Positions 12,401-24,951 are shown, counted from the first letter of the stretch. The stretch: 64,000 nucleotides of DNA from Diadema setosum (GCF_964275005.1 NC_092693.1:17613706-17677705), one strand, 5' to 3'. A program made the numbers and translations. Notes: generated by a model from the sequence alone, not told the origin.

Positions 12401-13620
12401 AGCAATACTGTCAACAACAAAAGTCATGCACCAGGGAAATGGGATATTTACTTGGACTCAGTAAGTTAAAAACGACATCACAAGTGATCACGTGCGATAT
12501 GAAATAAAAGTATGCCGACTATTGATTTGAACTCTGTGCAATCAAACTCAGCTTCAAAGTTATTGACTATGAAGAATAACACTGAATTTCCACTAGAAGG
12601 AGATAAGAAAAAAAAACCCACCACAACTCGCCATGGCCTAGAGCAGACATGATATCGATGTCCGTTCACAACCACTATTGATTGCAATAACACACACGTC
12701 GATAAGACAAAGCATTATCGTCGGGGCGTTGCTGGCGGGCAATGATCAGTGGCTGTGGATTAGAAGTTTGGCGCGTGCCCCTTAATCATGCTATAATACG
12801 ATGAAAATGTGCAAAATGAATATGGAAGTCTTTGGGACTGACCGCCTTAGGTGTGTGGTACCAGAAATCTCGCTGGGGCTGGTTGGCCTATCCTGCTTAT
12901 TTCTTGACGTGATAATCTCATTATTCCATTCATCATTCCTTCCCATCCTCGGCATAATCAAATGTCTGTTTTATATTGCTTTTTGTGTTATCTCATGTCT
13001 TAGATTCTAATCTCGCCTCTTCCTCCTTTCAATTTCCGTCTATATTAATCTCCTTTTCTTGGAATGTCCTCCTGTTCTACATTTTCTCTTTCCTCTCCTG
13101 GTCTTGATTCATAAGTTTCTACTTCTCCTTGTACCCCATCATCTTTTTCTTCTTCCACCGAGTATCATCCTGTCCCATAACACATCAGTTCATGTTCGTT
13201 TTCTCCTTCTTGAATATTTCTATTACCCGAGTACGTTCTCTGTATTCTCGTTTGATTACTGGTGAATGCCCCCTGTGGAGATACGCGCGGGGAGGGCATC
13301 ACCATTTGCACTCCTGTGGGCTTTTCCTTCTCACAGTCCCATTGTCAGTGACTGTCATTACCATCATTGCTACACATACTCAAACATAGGGAGATTTCAA
13401 CTATTGGTGTATATATTTCCAATCCGACCTTGGCGGCTTTATTTCTGTAACCAAAGTTACGTATTCACCAGATCAATCAAAGAGTCACAAGATATTTCAG
13501 ACTTCGAAGATGATACACTCGGACTGACTGATGATGAGCAGCAGCCCATCATCATTTTCAGACAATTTTTAAGTGTAAAAGTGGAGTGTTTGGAAATAAG
13601 ATCCTCAATCATATTTATGC
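6490..13620. other. Gene desert with simple repeats
   Basis: No supported gene in about 7.1 kb. Contents include a (CT)n tract at about 6904-6928, a pyrimidine-rich stretch at 6500-7000, long T and TTC tracts at 8918-9022 with a G-run at 8719-8731, and an A-run at about 10287. One sequence at about 7895-7925 resembles a tRNA B box. Open frames here are short and unrecognisable. Confidence 0.5.
11338..11480. repeat. (TAG)n plus (TG)n compound microsatellite
   Basis: An irregular TAG/TAGAAG trinucleotide tract is followed directly by about 13 TG units at 11454-11480. Confidence 0.85.
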
Positions 13621-13810
13621 AGTGAAAGGAAAACAGATTGTTGTAAGGTAGTTACTTTGATCAATTTAGATAGAGATACGTAGCAAACGAATGAAAAAGA
13701 AACTGGAGACTTGTACAAATTGCTTAGATGGATCTTTGACAACTTAAGAAAACTAAAATTCGTGGCAAGTGATATGTCAAGGAAAACTAAAGGTGAGGCA
13801 TGTAATAATT

Positions 13811-14654
13811 GCATCGAAATCAAAGGATAATAATTCAATGGGTAGAACAGGTGCAATTTGTATACAATTTTAAAGAAATATTTTGAAATATGGAATGGGT
13901 GAGAAAACTGATTCGGAATTTCAAATGTCATGAGTTGTCAGAAAAAATAATAAAATAGTATTAACTGGTACGGATTGCATAAATACTTGTTTAAATAGGG
14001 TTAAAATCATAAACAAATGACAGAAATTCAATATCAAATTCAAAGAATAAATAAAACAATTGAAAATTAATACTAGGCATGCAATCACAATGTTGAAATG
14101 GAAAGAAAAAATTAAGAAAAATGCTATAAAAAACAGTATATCACGTTATATATAACTTCAAGAAAAACAATTGAGACTGAGACTTGAATAACAAGTATGA
14201 AATAAATCTAAAAACAGTAAAAATGCATCGAAATCAAAGAATAATAATTCAATGAATAGAACAGGTACAACTTATAAATAGTTATTCAAGAAATATTTTG
14301 AAATGTGGAATGGGTGGGAAAACTGATTCGGAATTTCAAATGTCATAAGTTGTGAGAAAAAAATAATAAAATAATATTAACTGGTACGGATTGCATAAAT
14401 ACTCGTTTACATAGGTTTAAAATCATAAACAAATCACAGAAATCAAAGAGCAAAATCAAAGAATAAAAAAAAAACAATTGAAAATAAATACTAGACAAGC
14501 GATCGCACTACTGAAATGGAAAGAAAAAAGTTTTAAAAAGATGCTACACCAGAATAGATTATATCTCGTTGTATATAACTTAAAAAAAACACACACACAC
14601 AATTGAATGAAACTTGAATAACAAGCATGACATAAATCTGAAAACAGTAAAAAC
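13811..14654. repeat. Two tandem copies of a 414-bp unit
   Basis: The unit starting GCATCGAAATCAAAG at 13811 starts again at 14225. The copies stay aligned to their common end (AAATCTRAAAACAGTAAAAA) at about 14222 and 14653, with scattered substitutions and small indels. The right end is about 125 bp from the decayed LINE coding sequence that begins near 14.78 kb, on the side where that LINE's 3' untranslated region should lie. The duplication may therefore be part of the LINE 3' UTR. Confidence 0.8.
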
Positions 14655-14779
14655 GTAATTAGAAAATCAAATACGAGGGATGAATAACAATTGAGTGGGA
14701 AATATGAAGTGGTTATGGTCAAGATTTGTACAATAGTAGAATAACTTGAAAGTTTTACCTCATGGGCTGAAAAAGTTTT

Positions 14780-16175
14780 AAAAAAATCATAAATAAGTTT
14801 AAATTTAACGCTATTTTGGATCTAACGCTATTTTGGATTTAAAAACATCAATTGTGGTAGAAGATTTTATATCAAAAGCTAAGGCGTTGTACGCCTTCGC
14901 ACCTCGGTATTTAAATGACTTTTTTAGAGATTCTGTTCGAGGTTTCGGTAAAAACAGTTTTTCGCCTAGTCGGGAAGAGTGATGTTGGGGAGCAAGGTCG
15001 AATTCACTACGTAAGTAAGAGGGAGTCAATTCATGCATTACCTTGTACATAAATATAACAGAATGATAATGTCTTCTCTTTTCGAGGAATTTCCAACCCA
15101 GTGCATTATGCATTTCAGCGGTAGATACAGGTGATTCTGGCTTTACTCTGAGTATAATACGAGCCGCTCTATTCTGTAATTTTTGGAGTTTGTCAACATA
15201 TTTATTATAGGCTGAGCCATAACTTATGTCACCATAATCAAAATATGGTAGAATAAGGGCTTTATATACTGAGTTCACCACCGACTCATTCAACGAACGT
15301 CTTAATCGTCCAAGAAATCCTACCATTTTACCAGCTTTCTGAAGTAAAGTTTCAAAGTGGTGATTCCAGCTCAAGGTTTCATCACAAATCAATCCTAGGT
15401 ACTTAAATTTCCGTACTGGGTTTAGTGGGGATTCATTTAAGGCTACATTTAAAACATTTTGTTTAGCTACCATGTGTTTGCTTCCGATTTTCTTACAATT
15501 TCTTACAATTGACAGTTAACTTGTTTTTGTTCATCCAGTTAAATTCTCAAGATCAGAATTAAGAGCTGCCTCAATTTTTTTTTTTTTTTTTGGTCGATGA
15601 GTGTGAAAAATAAAGAACAGTGTCATCAGCGTACAACTGGACCTGTCATGATTTAACACAATCTGCTAAATCATGTATATTAATAATAAAAAACAAAGGC
15701 CCTAGTAGTGAGCCTTGCGGAACTCCACAAGTAATGCTCGATTCGGTAGAAAGTTCCGAGTTGACAAGTGTCCTACAGACTCTACCCGTTAAGTAGCTTT
15801 CCATCCATAGCAATGCTTTACCGTTAATCCCAATGTTTCTAAACTTTCCAAGAAGAATATCCCAATCTAAGGTATCGAAGGCCTTTTTTTTTTTAGATCA
15901 ACAAACACCGCCCCTGTGTATTCTTTCCTATCAATTGCGTGGAACCCAATTATTCGTTACCTTAATCAGGTTTGTAATCGTTTAGTGTTTTGCACGAAAC
16001 CCGGACTGTGCTGCATTATGTAAGTATGAAACTATTTGTCGCTGGACGATGCGTTCTAAGATTTTTGATTCACACGGGAGGAGGGAGATGGGCCTGAAAT
16101 TTGATGGAGTGTCTTTATCACCACTTTTATGTATCGGAATGATTTTAGCAATCTTCCATTGCTTAGGAAATTAGC
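14780..16175 (-). mobile_element. LINE fragment: reverse transcriptase to C-terminus
   Basis: On the minus strand the fragment begins mid reverse transcriptase (KIAKIIPIHKSGDKDTPSNF, then RPISLLPS at about 16170-16090). It continues through a GVPQGSLLGPLF-like motif near 15.7 kb, the catalytic YADD at 15622-15633, and an intact last part of about 220 codons (14811-15473) with KYLGLICDETLSW and NRAARIILRV, typical of the region after RT in CR1/L2/Jockey-type LINEs. The endonuclease and 5' part are missing. The frame is broken several times upstream of 15473, so the copy is dead. Confidence 0.88.
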
Positions 16176-16675
16176 CACTGGTTTACACGTAATCAAAAAT
16201 TCCAACTACCAGCAAAATCTCACACTATATCCCTCACAAAGTGTGAATTACTTCACCCCCTCTCTCTTTTATTCTCCCTTTCCATTTCCGTCTCTCCTTC
16301 CTTTCCTTCCTCTCCCCCCCCCCCCCCACCTTTTTTCTCCTTCTACCAGGCCTCTGTCATGGAGCAGATGCGGACGGTGGGGGCGTTTATTCTCGACAAT
16401 ATGCGTTCTATCTCTGTGGGGCGGGAGAATGCACTCGGCGAAGACATTGAACTGTGTTCGGAGAAACACATCGTAACAAGAAAGTAAGTTAACAGCTGAA
16501 TTAATTGGTTTCAGTGACCCAACCGCCCCCGCCCCCTATCTTATTATCCCATCTTACCAAACACGCACTACTTTTCTACATAAAATTTAATGTAATGTCC
16601 CTTAATTTTGTCTCTTATTTTCCTTACAGCCCTCAATCTTTGTGGCTTCTGTAAGTTTTTCCTTTCGGGTTTTTA

Positions 16676-16727
<52 letters not shown>

Positions 16728-17012
16728 CTGTCTATCTATATAGACCCCTCAAATAGATTATGAGGAAAGTATGTGAATACTTGTTGATTGTTTCTGAAGT
16801 TTACATAATCACATTCATATTAAAAGGCATAACGTTATATCATGAAATAGTTCAACTATTATACATACATTTCGGAACTGATTTTCAAGTTGATGTTGCT
16901 GGTATACAATAGTGTGAACAGATCACCCCCTCCCCCCCCCCCCCCCAAAAAAAAAGGGACACTCGTAACTGTATACACATATAGTCGCCATTACATAGGT
17001 GGCTTTCCACAT
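16176..17012. other. No gene; C/T-rich tract and (AT)n
   Basis: A pyrimidine-rich stretch with a C-run lies at 16255-16340, a (TA)n tract at about 16675-16722 and another C-run at 16925-16946. No gene is supported between the two LINE fragments. Confidence 0.6.
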
Positions 17013-17835
17013 TCATTTCACCATGGTGGTCTGTAGACCATTAACCATAATGCAAATGAGATATTTGAAACCAAGTTCCGTTGTCAGACACAGTATCATT
17101 TCAATTGGTATATTTAGACCATAATTATTTTTTATGGTTGCCCTAAAGGAATAAAATGCTGTTCGTGATTTAAGTGTGAGAGGTAATGAGTTCCATACGT
17201 CAGGACCATGATGTCTAATTGATTTATATGCGAACAGAGATCTGGGATTGTTGAGATGAAAGTCGGATGATTGTCGTGTGGGGTAAGAATGGATATCAGT
17301 ATTGTAGGCAAAGAATGATTCCAATGAAGATGGAAGTAAGTGTGTGACATACTTAAAAATAAAAATAGCTGTTTGGAATGTATGGATATCCTCAACTTTA
17401 AGTGCTCTCTTGTCTTTAAAAATGGGAGTGGTACATTCTAATTGCTTTCTTTTGTAATAACGAGATGCTTTGATCTTGGTTTTGCAGCAGTTCCCCCAAA
17501 CAATGTTGCAATAATTCAGATGCGGAGAAATGAAAGCTTTATACAACACAAAAAGAGACTACAGATAACAGATTTTTAAATTTATATAATAAACCTATAT
17601 TTCTAGACATTTAACTTGATACATTATTAACATGATCATGCCAGGTCATATTGGCTTTCATAATGACGCCTAAAAATTTAACGGAAAATTTCCTAATAAG
17701 AGATGCACCATTAATCATAATATTGAGATTTACAGGTGGAGCATTAATATTTTGAAAATACATAGAATTAGTTTTGGTCATATTCAATGATAACTTATTG
17801 CATTCAAACCATAACTCAACTTTCGCTAACTCAGA
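17013..17835 (-). mobile_element. Second LINE fragment (RT C-terminal region)
   Basis: On the minus strand, MTKTNSMYF at about 17770, KFLGVIMKANMTWHDHVNNV at about 17640-17690, then about 178 open codons (17013-17549) with HLNYCNIVWGN and DVWNSLPLTLKSR. These are the landmarks of the LINE region after the RT domain. The protein differs clearly from the neighbouring 14.8-16.2 kb copy (for example HLNYCNIVWGN against YFDYGDISYGS), so this is a separate family or lineage. Frame breaks lie upstream of 17549. Confidence 0.8.
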
Positions 17836-17878
17836 ATTTTACGGTAAGTACATCAATATCTTTGTGTGAAAATAATAT

Positions 17879-19023
17879 AGGTTTTCCCATCCATTTTCGC
17901 ACTTTTGTCATTCAATTTCAAAGATTTATTATTCAATTTCGTACCGAGAAGCAGATGGAACGCAAATCCTAACTTCAATTTTGTCAATTGTCATTGTAAT
18001 TCGTTTTTCGTCAAACATTTTCGAAGACATAGCATTCAGAATCGTCAATTGTCATACAGATTCGTCCCTCCCGCTGACGGATCGCATGATATGAAGATCA
18101 AATTCGTCTTTGTTCACACAATTTCATGAATTTTTCATTTAAATTAGTCAGATGTTGTCAATTCTTTATTTTGATGGTGAACCAACTTTAAAGCCGACAT
18201 TATTTTATTATACTTTCTCTCGTAAACTGTATCGTTACACATTATTCCCTAACCATTTTCTTTAACAATACACACGAAAAACAAGACTGCCAACGAAAGT
18301 GATTGAAGGATAAACGACAGCCAAAAGTCATAACCCAGGACAGTATGTCAGTGTCACATTTTGAATTTTAACTCGTAATGCTCAGGTTTTCGCATCATAA
18401 TGCATGAAGCAAAGTTTAAATTTTGTACCCTGGAAAGGAGCAAACATAATTATGTTATCCGTTCTTTGACATTAAAAAGGCGACAATTCTACACTTAAAT
18501 TTTGTCTTTAATCATGTTTGCCTAGAAATCGTTTGTCAGTGTTTTCGTTTGCGAGACGGTATACGTCTGTTTGTATCAGTGTGTACTCGGATTGCTTGTG
18601 TGTGTGTGTCTGTATCTGTGGTTCTGTGTGTGTGGGGGGGGGGGGGCACTTGTGTGTATGTTAACTCCTGAATGTAAAATGTTAACGGTTACAGGAAAAA
18701 AAACAACAACAATACATTAATGACTGGAAAATCACACCGGGTAGAGATATGAGACGAATATGAATGAAAATTTAACGAAAATGATTGACAAAAGACGAAA
18801 TTGATCCTGCTGTTTTGAGAGCTGCGAGTGAGACTGACGAATTTGAACTGTAAATGACGAAAATGTCTGCCAAATGACTAAATTGAATGGACTTTATTTG
18901 AAAATGAACGACGAAAGACGAATTTGAAAGTAAGATTGGCCTACTCCCGACATTCCGCGACGAAATTGAAGTAAAAATTTGTGAAATTGAATGAAAAAAG
19001 TTTGAAAATGAATGGGAAAACCT
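17879..19023. mobile_element. 1.15-kb element with long inverted ends made of GACGAAATT units
   Basis: The left terminus AGGTTTTCCCATCCATTTTC is the reverse complement of the right terminus (GAAAATGAATGGGAAAACCT) with one mismatch. Inverted similarity continues inwards for several hundred bases: ATTCAATTTC / ATTCGTC on the left and GACGAAATTGAA / GACGAATTTGAA on the right. The arms look like degenerate tandem arrays of a roughly 12-20 bp unit. The centre (about 18.15-18.70 kb) holds GT- and G-rich simple sequence and no open frame of note. It is probably a non-autonomous DNA transposon of foldback type. Confidence 0.65.
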
Positions 19024-19977
19024 GTATGTTAGTTTCTTCTGCGAAGAGGATGAAAGTCAATTTTGGAGAAGAACAAACAATATTGATGTGAGACATTGTG
19101 ATTAAAGCAGCTGATAAACGAAAAGAAAAAAGGAACTTTAGGATATCTTTAATCATGCAACTTCAAGAATGGTCCTTTTTACGCAACAAGCTACGTAGTT
19201 CTGGAAAGGTTTTAATTTCTTCTTTCTGATTATAGACTTACTTTCAAATTTTTGCGATGAAACTCTTCATATACATTATGATTATGTTATATACTGTAGC
19301 CAGAGCGCGAGAAGGGGTCCCGACGACCGTGTACAGCACCAATGTAGCTCCTTCATTATTTATTCAGTGCGAGAACTCAGAAGAGCCTTCGTGGACGTAG
19401 CTAGTGATCAACGTATGTGTGTATTATGCCGAGCTTTCGGTCTTGTTAAGACTGCACTCGTAACAATGTAAATCTAACTAACGTGAGTCTATAATGACTA
19501 TGTCATCAGTGAATCCGTAATTGTATAACAGAATACAATAATAAGTATATACATAATTAATCTCATATTATTAAATGCATTTCATAAAAGTATAATCATA
19601 TCAAACTCTTGTTATTGATTGAAATGAGGGTATACAACAAAAACGCCAATTTAATATCTTCATGTTGTATGTTATATAACATAAGACTATAGTAATATAG
19701 AACTAATATGTTCATGTTGTCGACAATGATACAGCATGTGGCAGCAGTGCAAGACGTAAGTGGCTATATATAACGCAGTACAACAGCCATGCGTCGTCTT
19801 CTGGCTATCGAATAATAATAACATAAATAATATTAATAACATAACAAAACCATTCGTTTACATAAATAAACTGAATATATTATCATTATATACTGTATAT
19901 ATAAATGTACACATATTACTGTATATGCATACATATTGTAATATGCATAAAACTTCAAAAATCGTCCATGTATAAAG
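19024..19977. other. No recognisable coding exon
   Basis: AT-rich sequence upstream of the first recognised transporter exon. The promoter, 5' UTR and start-codon exon of that gene should lie here or further upstream, but I cannot identify them. Confidence 0.45.
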
Positions 19978-20138
19978 GTACACCTGTGAAAGCTCGTCTC
20001 CCGAGGATTCTTCGTCCAGCGAGACGTCGACGTCGACCACGGCAGATAGCTCCCGTCGCTGGCCAACCAGCAGCCAGAAGAACAAACTCGAAAATGCAGA
20101 TGAGCTTGAAGACCATCACACCGAAGACGGAAATGAAG
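19978..20138 (+). CDS. VIAAT-like transporter, N-terminal cytosolic exon
   Basis: The frame read is the acidic, Ser/Thr-rich one (SSSPEDSSSSETSTSTTADS ... LEDHHTEDGNE), ending in AAG/GTATAG at 20138 in phase 1. Joined to an acceptor at 20603 it reads GNE-EEGTSSAWQACWN without a break, and this phase match is why the frame was chosen over the Arg-rich one. A polar, acidic N-terminus before the first membrane segment is usual for the SLC32 family. There is no ATG between the in-frame stop at 19973-19975 and the donor, so the start codon must lie in an unseen upstream exon. The left edge is uncertain because no strong acceptor is visible. Confidence 0.6.
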
Positions 20139-20171
20139 GTATAGCCTGACCCCATCCCTTCCATTGTCGAT

Positions 20172-20465
20172 TTAAAGGACAAGTTTACTTAAATATACAT
20201 GTGGACTGTGGGAATGCAGCAATATCAATAAAACACACCAGTGAAAGTTTGAGGAAAATCTGACAATCCGCTCAAAAGTTATCAACTTTTAAAATTTCTG
20301 CGTGGAAAATCCGCTCGGAAGTTATGAATTTTGAAAGTTTCTGCGGAGACGACAGCAGTTACAGTTTATGACGTCACATGCGTAGAATGATAAAGGAAAA
20401 TATAAAGAGAATTCACAGAATATAATTTCTTGAGCAAAAAGTACACATTCCCTGAACTTTTAACT
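20172..20465 (+). mobile_element. MITE, family 2, right-truncated
   Basis: It begins at TTAA with AGGACAAGTTTACTTAAATA, then TGAGGAAAATCTGACA and a TTATGACGTCACATG segment. The same order of segments occurs in the complete 499-bp copy at 33607-34105 (AGGAAACCTAAACCCAAATA, TGAGGAAAATCGGACA, TCATGACGCCATG). The right terminal repeat is not present. It lies in the first recognised intron of the transporter gene. Confidence 0.55.
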
Positions 20466-20603
20466 GACGTATGTAACGAGGCAAGCCAAGTGTTGTTTTA
20501 TCATGTGAGAACAGAACTCGAATTCACGAGTGTGATAACTGACATAATCATCATTTAATGGTTTTGTGTGTTGGCGTGTATTTGTTTTGTATTCGAAATG
20601 TAG

Positions 20604-20761
20604 AAGAGGGAACGAGCAGTGCGTGGCAAGCATGCTGGAATGTTATCAATTGTATGCAAGGTATCGGCACATTGAGTCTACCATATACAGTGAAGGAAGG
20701 GGGCGTGGCAGCTTTGGTTACCATGGTAGTGGTTATGTTTCTTGGACATTACACGAGCAAG
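20604..20761 (+). CDS. VIAAT-like transporter, exon with TM1
   Basis: The acceptor at 20602-20603 and the donor AAG/GTAAG at 20761 frame a 158-nt exon encoding EEGTSSAWQACWNVINCMQG, then TLSLPYTVKEGG and GHYTSK. This corresponds to the first conserved region of SLC32/VIAAT (in the vertebrate protein TAWEAGWNVTNAIQG, then LGLPYA, a Gly-rich loop and YTGK), where the transport core begins. The donor is phase 0 and continues into ILVYCMYEE at 25778. The 5.0-kb intron that follows is packed with mobile elements. Confidence 0.85.
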
Positions 20762-20770
20762 GTAAGAAGG

Positions 20771-21195
20771 AATAAGCCAGTCCGGGGTTAGCTCATGTGC
20801 ACATGGGTACAAATGACCTTTCTTCTTTCTCAGTTGCCACTAGTTGTCAAGCAACAGAATGCATTAGCTCACCCGGCGTGACAATTTTGGAATTAATCAG
20901 TCATGTTAAAACAAAGGATGAACTTGCATGGTCAGAATGATGCATCAACTGCCACTTTGGAAAGCATCCATTTCATTGTTTTGCATTGAATGTATTAATA
21001 ATCATTGTTTTTCAGTTGATATTGCCAAATACTGCTTTTGCTATCAGGTGGATGTGATGGCAAGCGCCATTATTACTTGAAATAAAGATTATATCACATC
21101 ACAGATGCTTATCTCAGTGAATTTAAAAACCAACACCGCTCTGCTGGTACAAATAACCTGCTCGTGCTTAAAGTGGAACCCCGAACTGGCTTATT
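20771..21195 (+). mobile_element. MITE, family 3 (AATAAGCCAGT ends), copy 1
   Basis: The terminal inverted repeats are AATAAGCCAGTCCGGGGTT at the left and its near reverse complement AACCCCGAACTGGCTTATT at the right. Internal landmarks shared with the copies at 45.9 and 54.7 kb include a GGTGGATGTG..GGCAAGC segment and TCACATCACAGATGCTTATC. No coding capacity. It starts only 9 nt after the 3' end of the upstream transporter exon. Confidence 0.85.
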
Positions 21196-21970
21196 TGCCC
21201 GACGCAGTATAATGCATGGAGCGTGAGTCTTCACAAGATTTATAACAAGCAGTTTATATAGTATCATATCATGTACATGTGTTGTAGCTTTGTGTTTATC
21301 ATTGTGAATTACCATTGTAACCTCTCTCTGTTTCGCTCCCGGCCCAAAGTAAATACATTTAGTTAAATATCTATCACAAATTTGAGTCACAAATAAAGTT
21401 ATTGATTCTCAGCACAAAGATATCCGAGCGTTAATGCATGACGAATTCTATCTTTTGTCGCATGGAGGAAATATGATTTTGACGTACTCGCTTGAGAGCC
21501 CGCTTGAGAGTAACTAAATACCTGGTTATGATGAACAATGTATCTCTCTTGCAAAGAATGTCTGGTAGTGTAAAGCAAGTTCATAGGTAATTTCCAAAAC
21601 ATCTGATATCTATGCTTCAGGTCTGTACGAAAGTTTGATTGCACAGATGGTATGCACAGAATATAAACCTTACATTTTCGGCCCCCGCCATGAACTTTTC
21701 TGAATGGCGTATTTACATTGAATTCTTCTTTCAATGAAATATGGAAACTGCCATTCCTAGTAACCCCCCCCCCCCCACACACACACACACACACACACGA
21801 TTAATATTGTAATATTGCTGCATTAGCCTTTTGCATCGAAAGAACTCACAATACAGTGTATGTATCATCCTGCAGTTAAGCTGATGTTGGTAGGCCGTAT
21901 ATCATAGATTATTCTTGTTCGCTCTGACAGACTAAATTCCCCTTATATCAATTAATAATTCCTGCCAGAC
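21196..21970. other. Intron sequence, no recognised element
   Basis: Between the MITE and the LINE within the transporter intron. It contains a C-run and (AC)n tract at about 21765-21799 and otherwise unremarkable AT-rich sequence. Confidence 0.5.
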
Positions 21971-24830
21971 AGTTCAGTTCAGTTTATTTCATCCATCATA
22001 AAATACATAAAAATACAAAGACACATACAACTACAAACTTAGAAAAACTTTAAAGTCTTATGACGCGTTAATCCTGGAAATATAAAATATCACATTAAGG
22101 ACACAAAACACAAACACAACCGTATGATCATTAAAAAAGTAGACAGTTACAAAAGTAGCCTTCAAATAAATCAGTTACAGGAAGAATACAGACTCATAAG
22201 ATGATCTTTATATACACGTTTAAAGCCATTAAGGAATGGGATATTTTGAAGAAGGAGCGGTAAACTATTCCAAAGGATTGGACCTTTTAAGAAAAAATGG
22301 TGTTTCTATAAGTATTAAGGAAGGTGAAAATGACCGGGGTTTCGCGTCTAATAATCATGAATACTATTATTTAACTTAAACTTTCTTAACATGACGACAG
22401 GCATCAAACCTGTGGAACATAAGTACATAGACATGGCAGTGTTCAACATATTAATTTCATATACGTTCAATAATATTCAGGGAAAATTGGCAATGTATCC
22501 GCATTAAAAGGAGCATTTTGAATGAATCGGACTGCTTTTTTTCTGTAATACAAATGACCTTTTCATAAAACAATCGGAACAATTAGACCGCGATACATTA
22601 CAGTAATTGATATGAGAAAATATAGCATAATATATCATGATAAATACGCGTTTTGGAAAATGTCTAAGACGATACAGCACACCAACACATTTCGCTACGC
22701 GGTTGCAGACGGCACTAATGTGTTCACGCCATGTTAATTTATTATCAATATACACACCTAAAAACTTTGTAGAGACAACGTGTGAAATATCGTAATCATT
22801 GAAATTGATAGTTATACTAACAATATTTATCTTTATATCAGTGAATGACATATATTTCGGGGTTTTTTTTTTTACTATTCAAAACTAATCTGTTATTAAC
22901 CAACCATTAATTTATTCAATTTTTTCAATTCCTCATTAAATGAATCAATTAAAATTGTTATGTCACTACTTGACATGAACACGCTGGTGTCGTCGGCAAA
23001 AAGTATAAAACTAAAAAACTGAGATGATCACAAATATCATTGATGTAAGTCAAAAATAATAAAGGTCCCAATATTGAACCTTGGGGCACTCCGCAACAAA
23101 TAGGTTTATATAAAGAACATCTTATCAATACACGTAGTTACAAACTGACATCGATTAGATAGATAATTCTCAAACAAATGCCATAAATTTCCACGTATTC
23201 CATAATCATATAATTTACTTAACAAAATTGAATGATCTAGCGATTCAAAGGCTTTACCTAAATCAAGAAATAATCCAACAAAATATACTTTATTATTTAA
23301 AGCTAAAGAAACTTTATGAATAAAATCAAGAAGGGCCATCGAAACGGAGTGCCCCTTTTTGAAACCGTATTGGTTATCTGACAGAATATTGCACGAAGAA
23401 AAAAAAAACATATAATTTATTAGAAAGGCATCTCTCAAAAATCTTAGAAAACAATGACAATACAGAAATCTGGCGATAATTTGTTATATTATCAACTTTC
23501 CCACCCTTATGTACAGGAACGACCTTCGCAATTTTTGGTCTATCAGGAAAGACACCATTAGACACACAAAGATTAAAAATAGATGAAAGTGGCGAGGCAA
23601 TAAGATGAATAATTCGTTTAATAACATTGATGTCAGTACCGTCATATCCTGCGCTCGTTCCACTCTTAAAATCACACAATATCAATAATTTCCCTACTAG
23701 TTATGTGAGTAAAATACGCAGTTCGTTCATTTACATTCAGCTGCTGTCATGGCTGTTCATAAACACTGTTAGAACATTTCACATTATAAGTGAGATTAAG
23801 ACCAATATTTACAAAATAATTATTAAATATATTGGCTGTATCTTTTTTTATCTACAATAATATCACCATTTGAAATAAAATTTGACATTAGACTCATTAA
23901 TTTGTCTTATATAACAAATATGTTTCATAACTTTAATTTCAAAATTATGATAAATACAAAATATAGGAATATGCTCGCTTATACTTACCACAATAACACC
24001 ACTAAACACACAGGTGGTATTATTTGTAAAAAATATTATCCAACAACGTTACACCGTGCTGACCCATACGTGCTGGATGGTGAATGAGCGGATACATAGA
24101 AAATGACAAACATATCAAAGAATTCATTTGCATATTGACAGGAAGAAATTGATAATAAGTTAATATAAAAATCTCCACAAAAAATATATAATTTTATTCT
24201 CATTATTTACAATCTTAAGAATTGAGTTAAGAGACTCAAAGAAATATTGCACTAGTTGGTCAGGTGGCCTATATATAACCCCTACAATAACATTCTTCCC
24301 ACGGTCATTTTTTATTTCAATAAAAATGCTTTCAAGAAAATCATCATGTGTATCCAAATCCTTTCCCGCATATGAAAATAATTCTCCTATATGAATATTC
24401 CTACTCCTCCACTCCTTTTATTCTTTCGGTTACTTTTACGAAATGAATACCCTTTTATATTGCACCTAGTTATATCGTCTTTCAGCCAGGTTTCTGTTAC
24501 CCCGATCATAGAGAACTGCAACGATAAATACCCTAAAAATGACACAATATTATAATTTTTCAAAATACTTCGACAATACAATGGACCATTGAGAAAGTTT
24601 TAGAATCTATGAATTTGTTACAAATATCATTGTTAAATTCATCAGGGGAATAATATGACTCATTAATGCCAACATCATTATGGGTTTCACTCAAAGGAGA
24701 TAAACAGTGAGAGATTGAATTCAAATCAAGATCATCAATTGCACATTGATACAAATGACAAAGAGACATATCTACATTCATACAACTATCAAAAGGGTAG
24801 AAAATCACATAAACATAACCATACACAAAA
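21971..24830 (-). mobile_element. LINE ORF2: endonuclease and reverse transcriptase, decayed
   Basis: Read on the minus strand. Endonuclease parts lie at 24387-24581 (MIGVTETWLKDD) and 24160-24357 (VIYRPPDQL). RT parts lie at 23374-23685 (FPDRPKIAKVVPVHKGGK), 23106-23438 (NQYGFKKGHS, LDLGKAFESLDH), the catalytic FADD at 22989-23000, and the post-RT region at 22504-22851 (KFLGVYIDNKLTW). The C-terminal WNSLP motif is near 22.26 kb. The 3' end near 21971 has AATAAACTGAACTGAACTG, a short repeat tail. Several frame breaks make it inactive. It has the CR1/L2/Jockey type of layout and sits antisense in the transporter intron. Confidence 0.88.
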
Positions 24831-24951
24831 AAGATATACTATGGATTCAAAATGTAACTGGAGGCTGTTCTTAACAAACATTTAATTAATGAAAATTCCT
24901 AGAATTATATTGTACAATATTTTCAGGTAATCAAGTCAGACATTGAGGAAA

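Noticed and set aside
19905-20144. Arg-rich + frame beginning at ATG 19905 or 19969
   Set aside because: It does not join in frame to the next transporter exon, while the acidic frame does.
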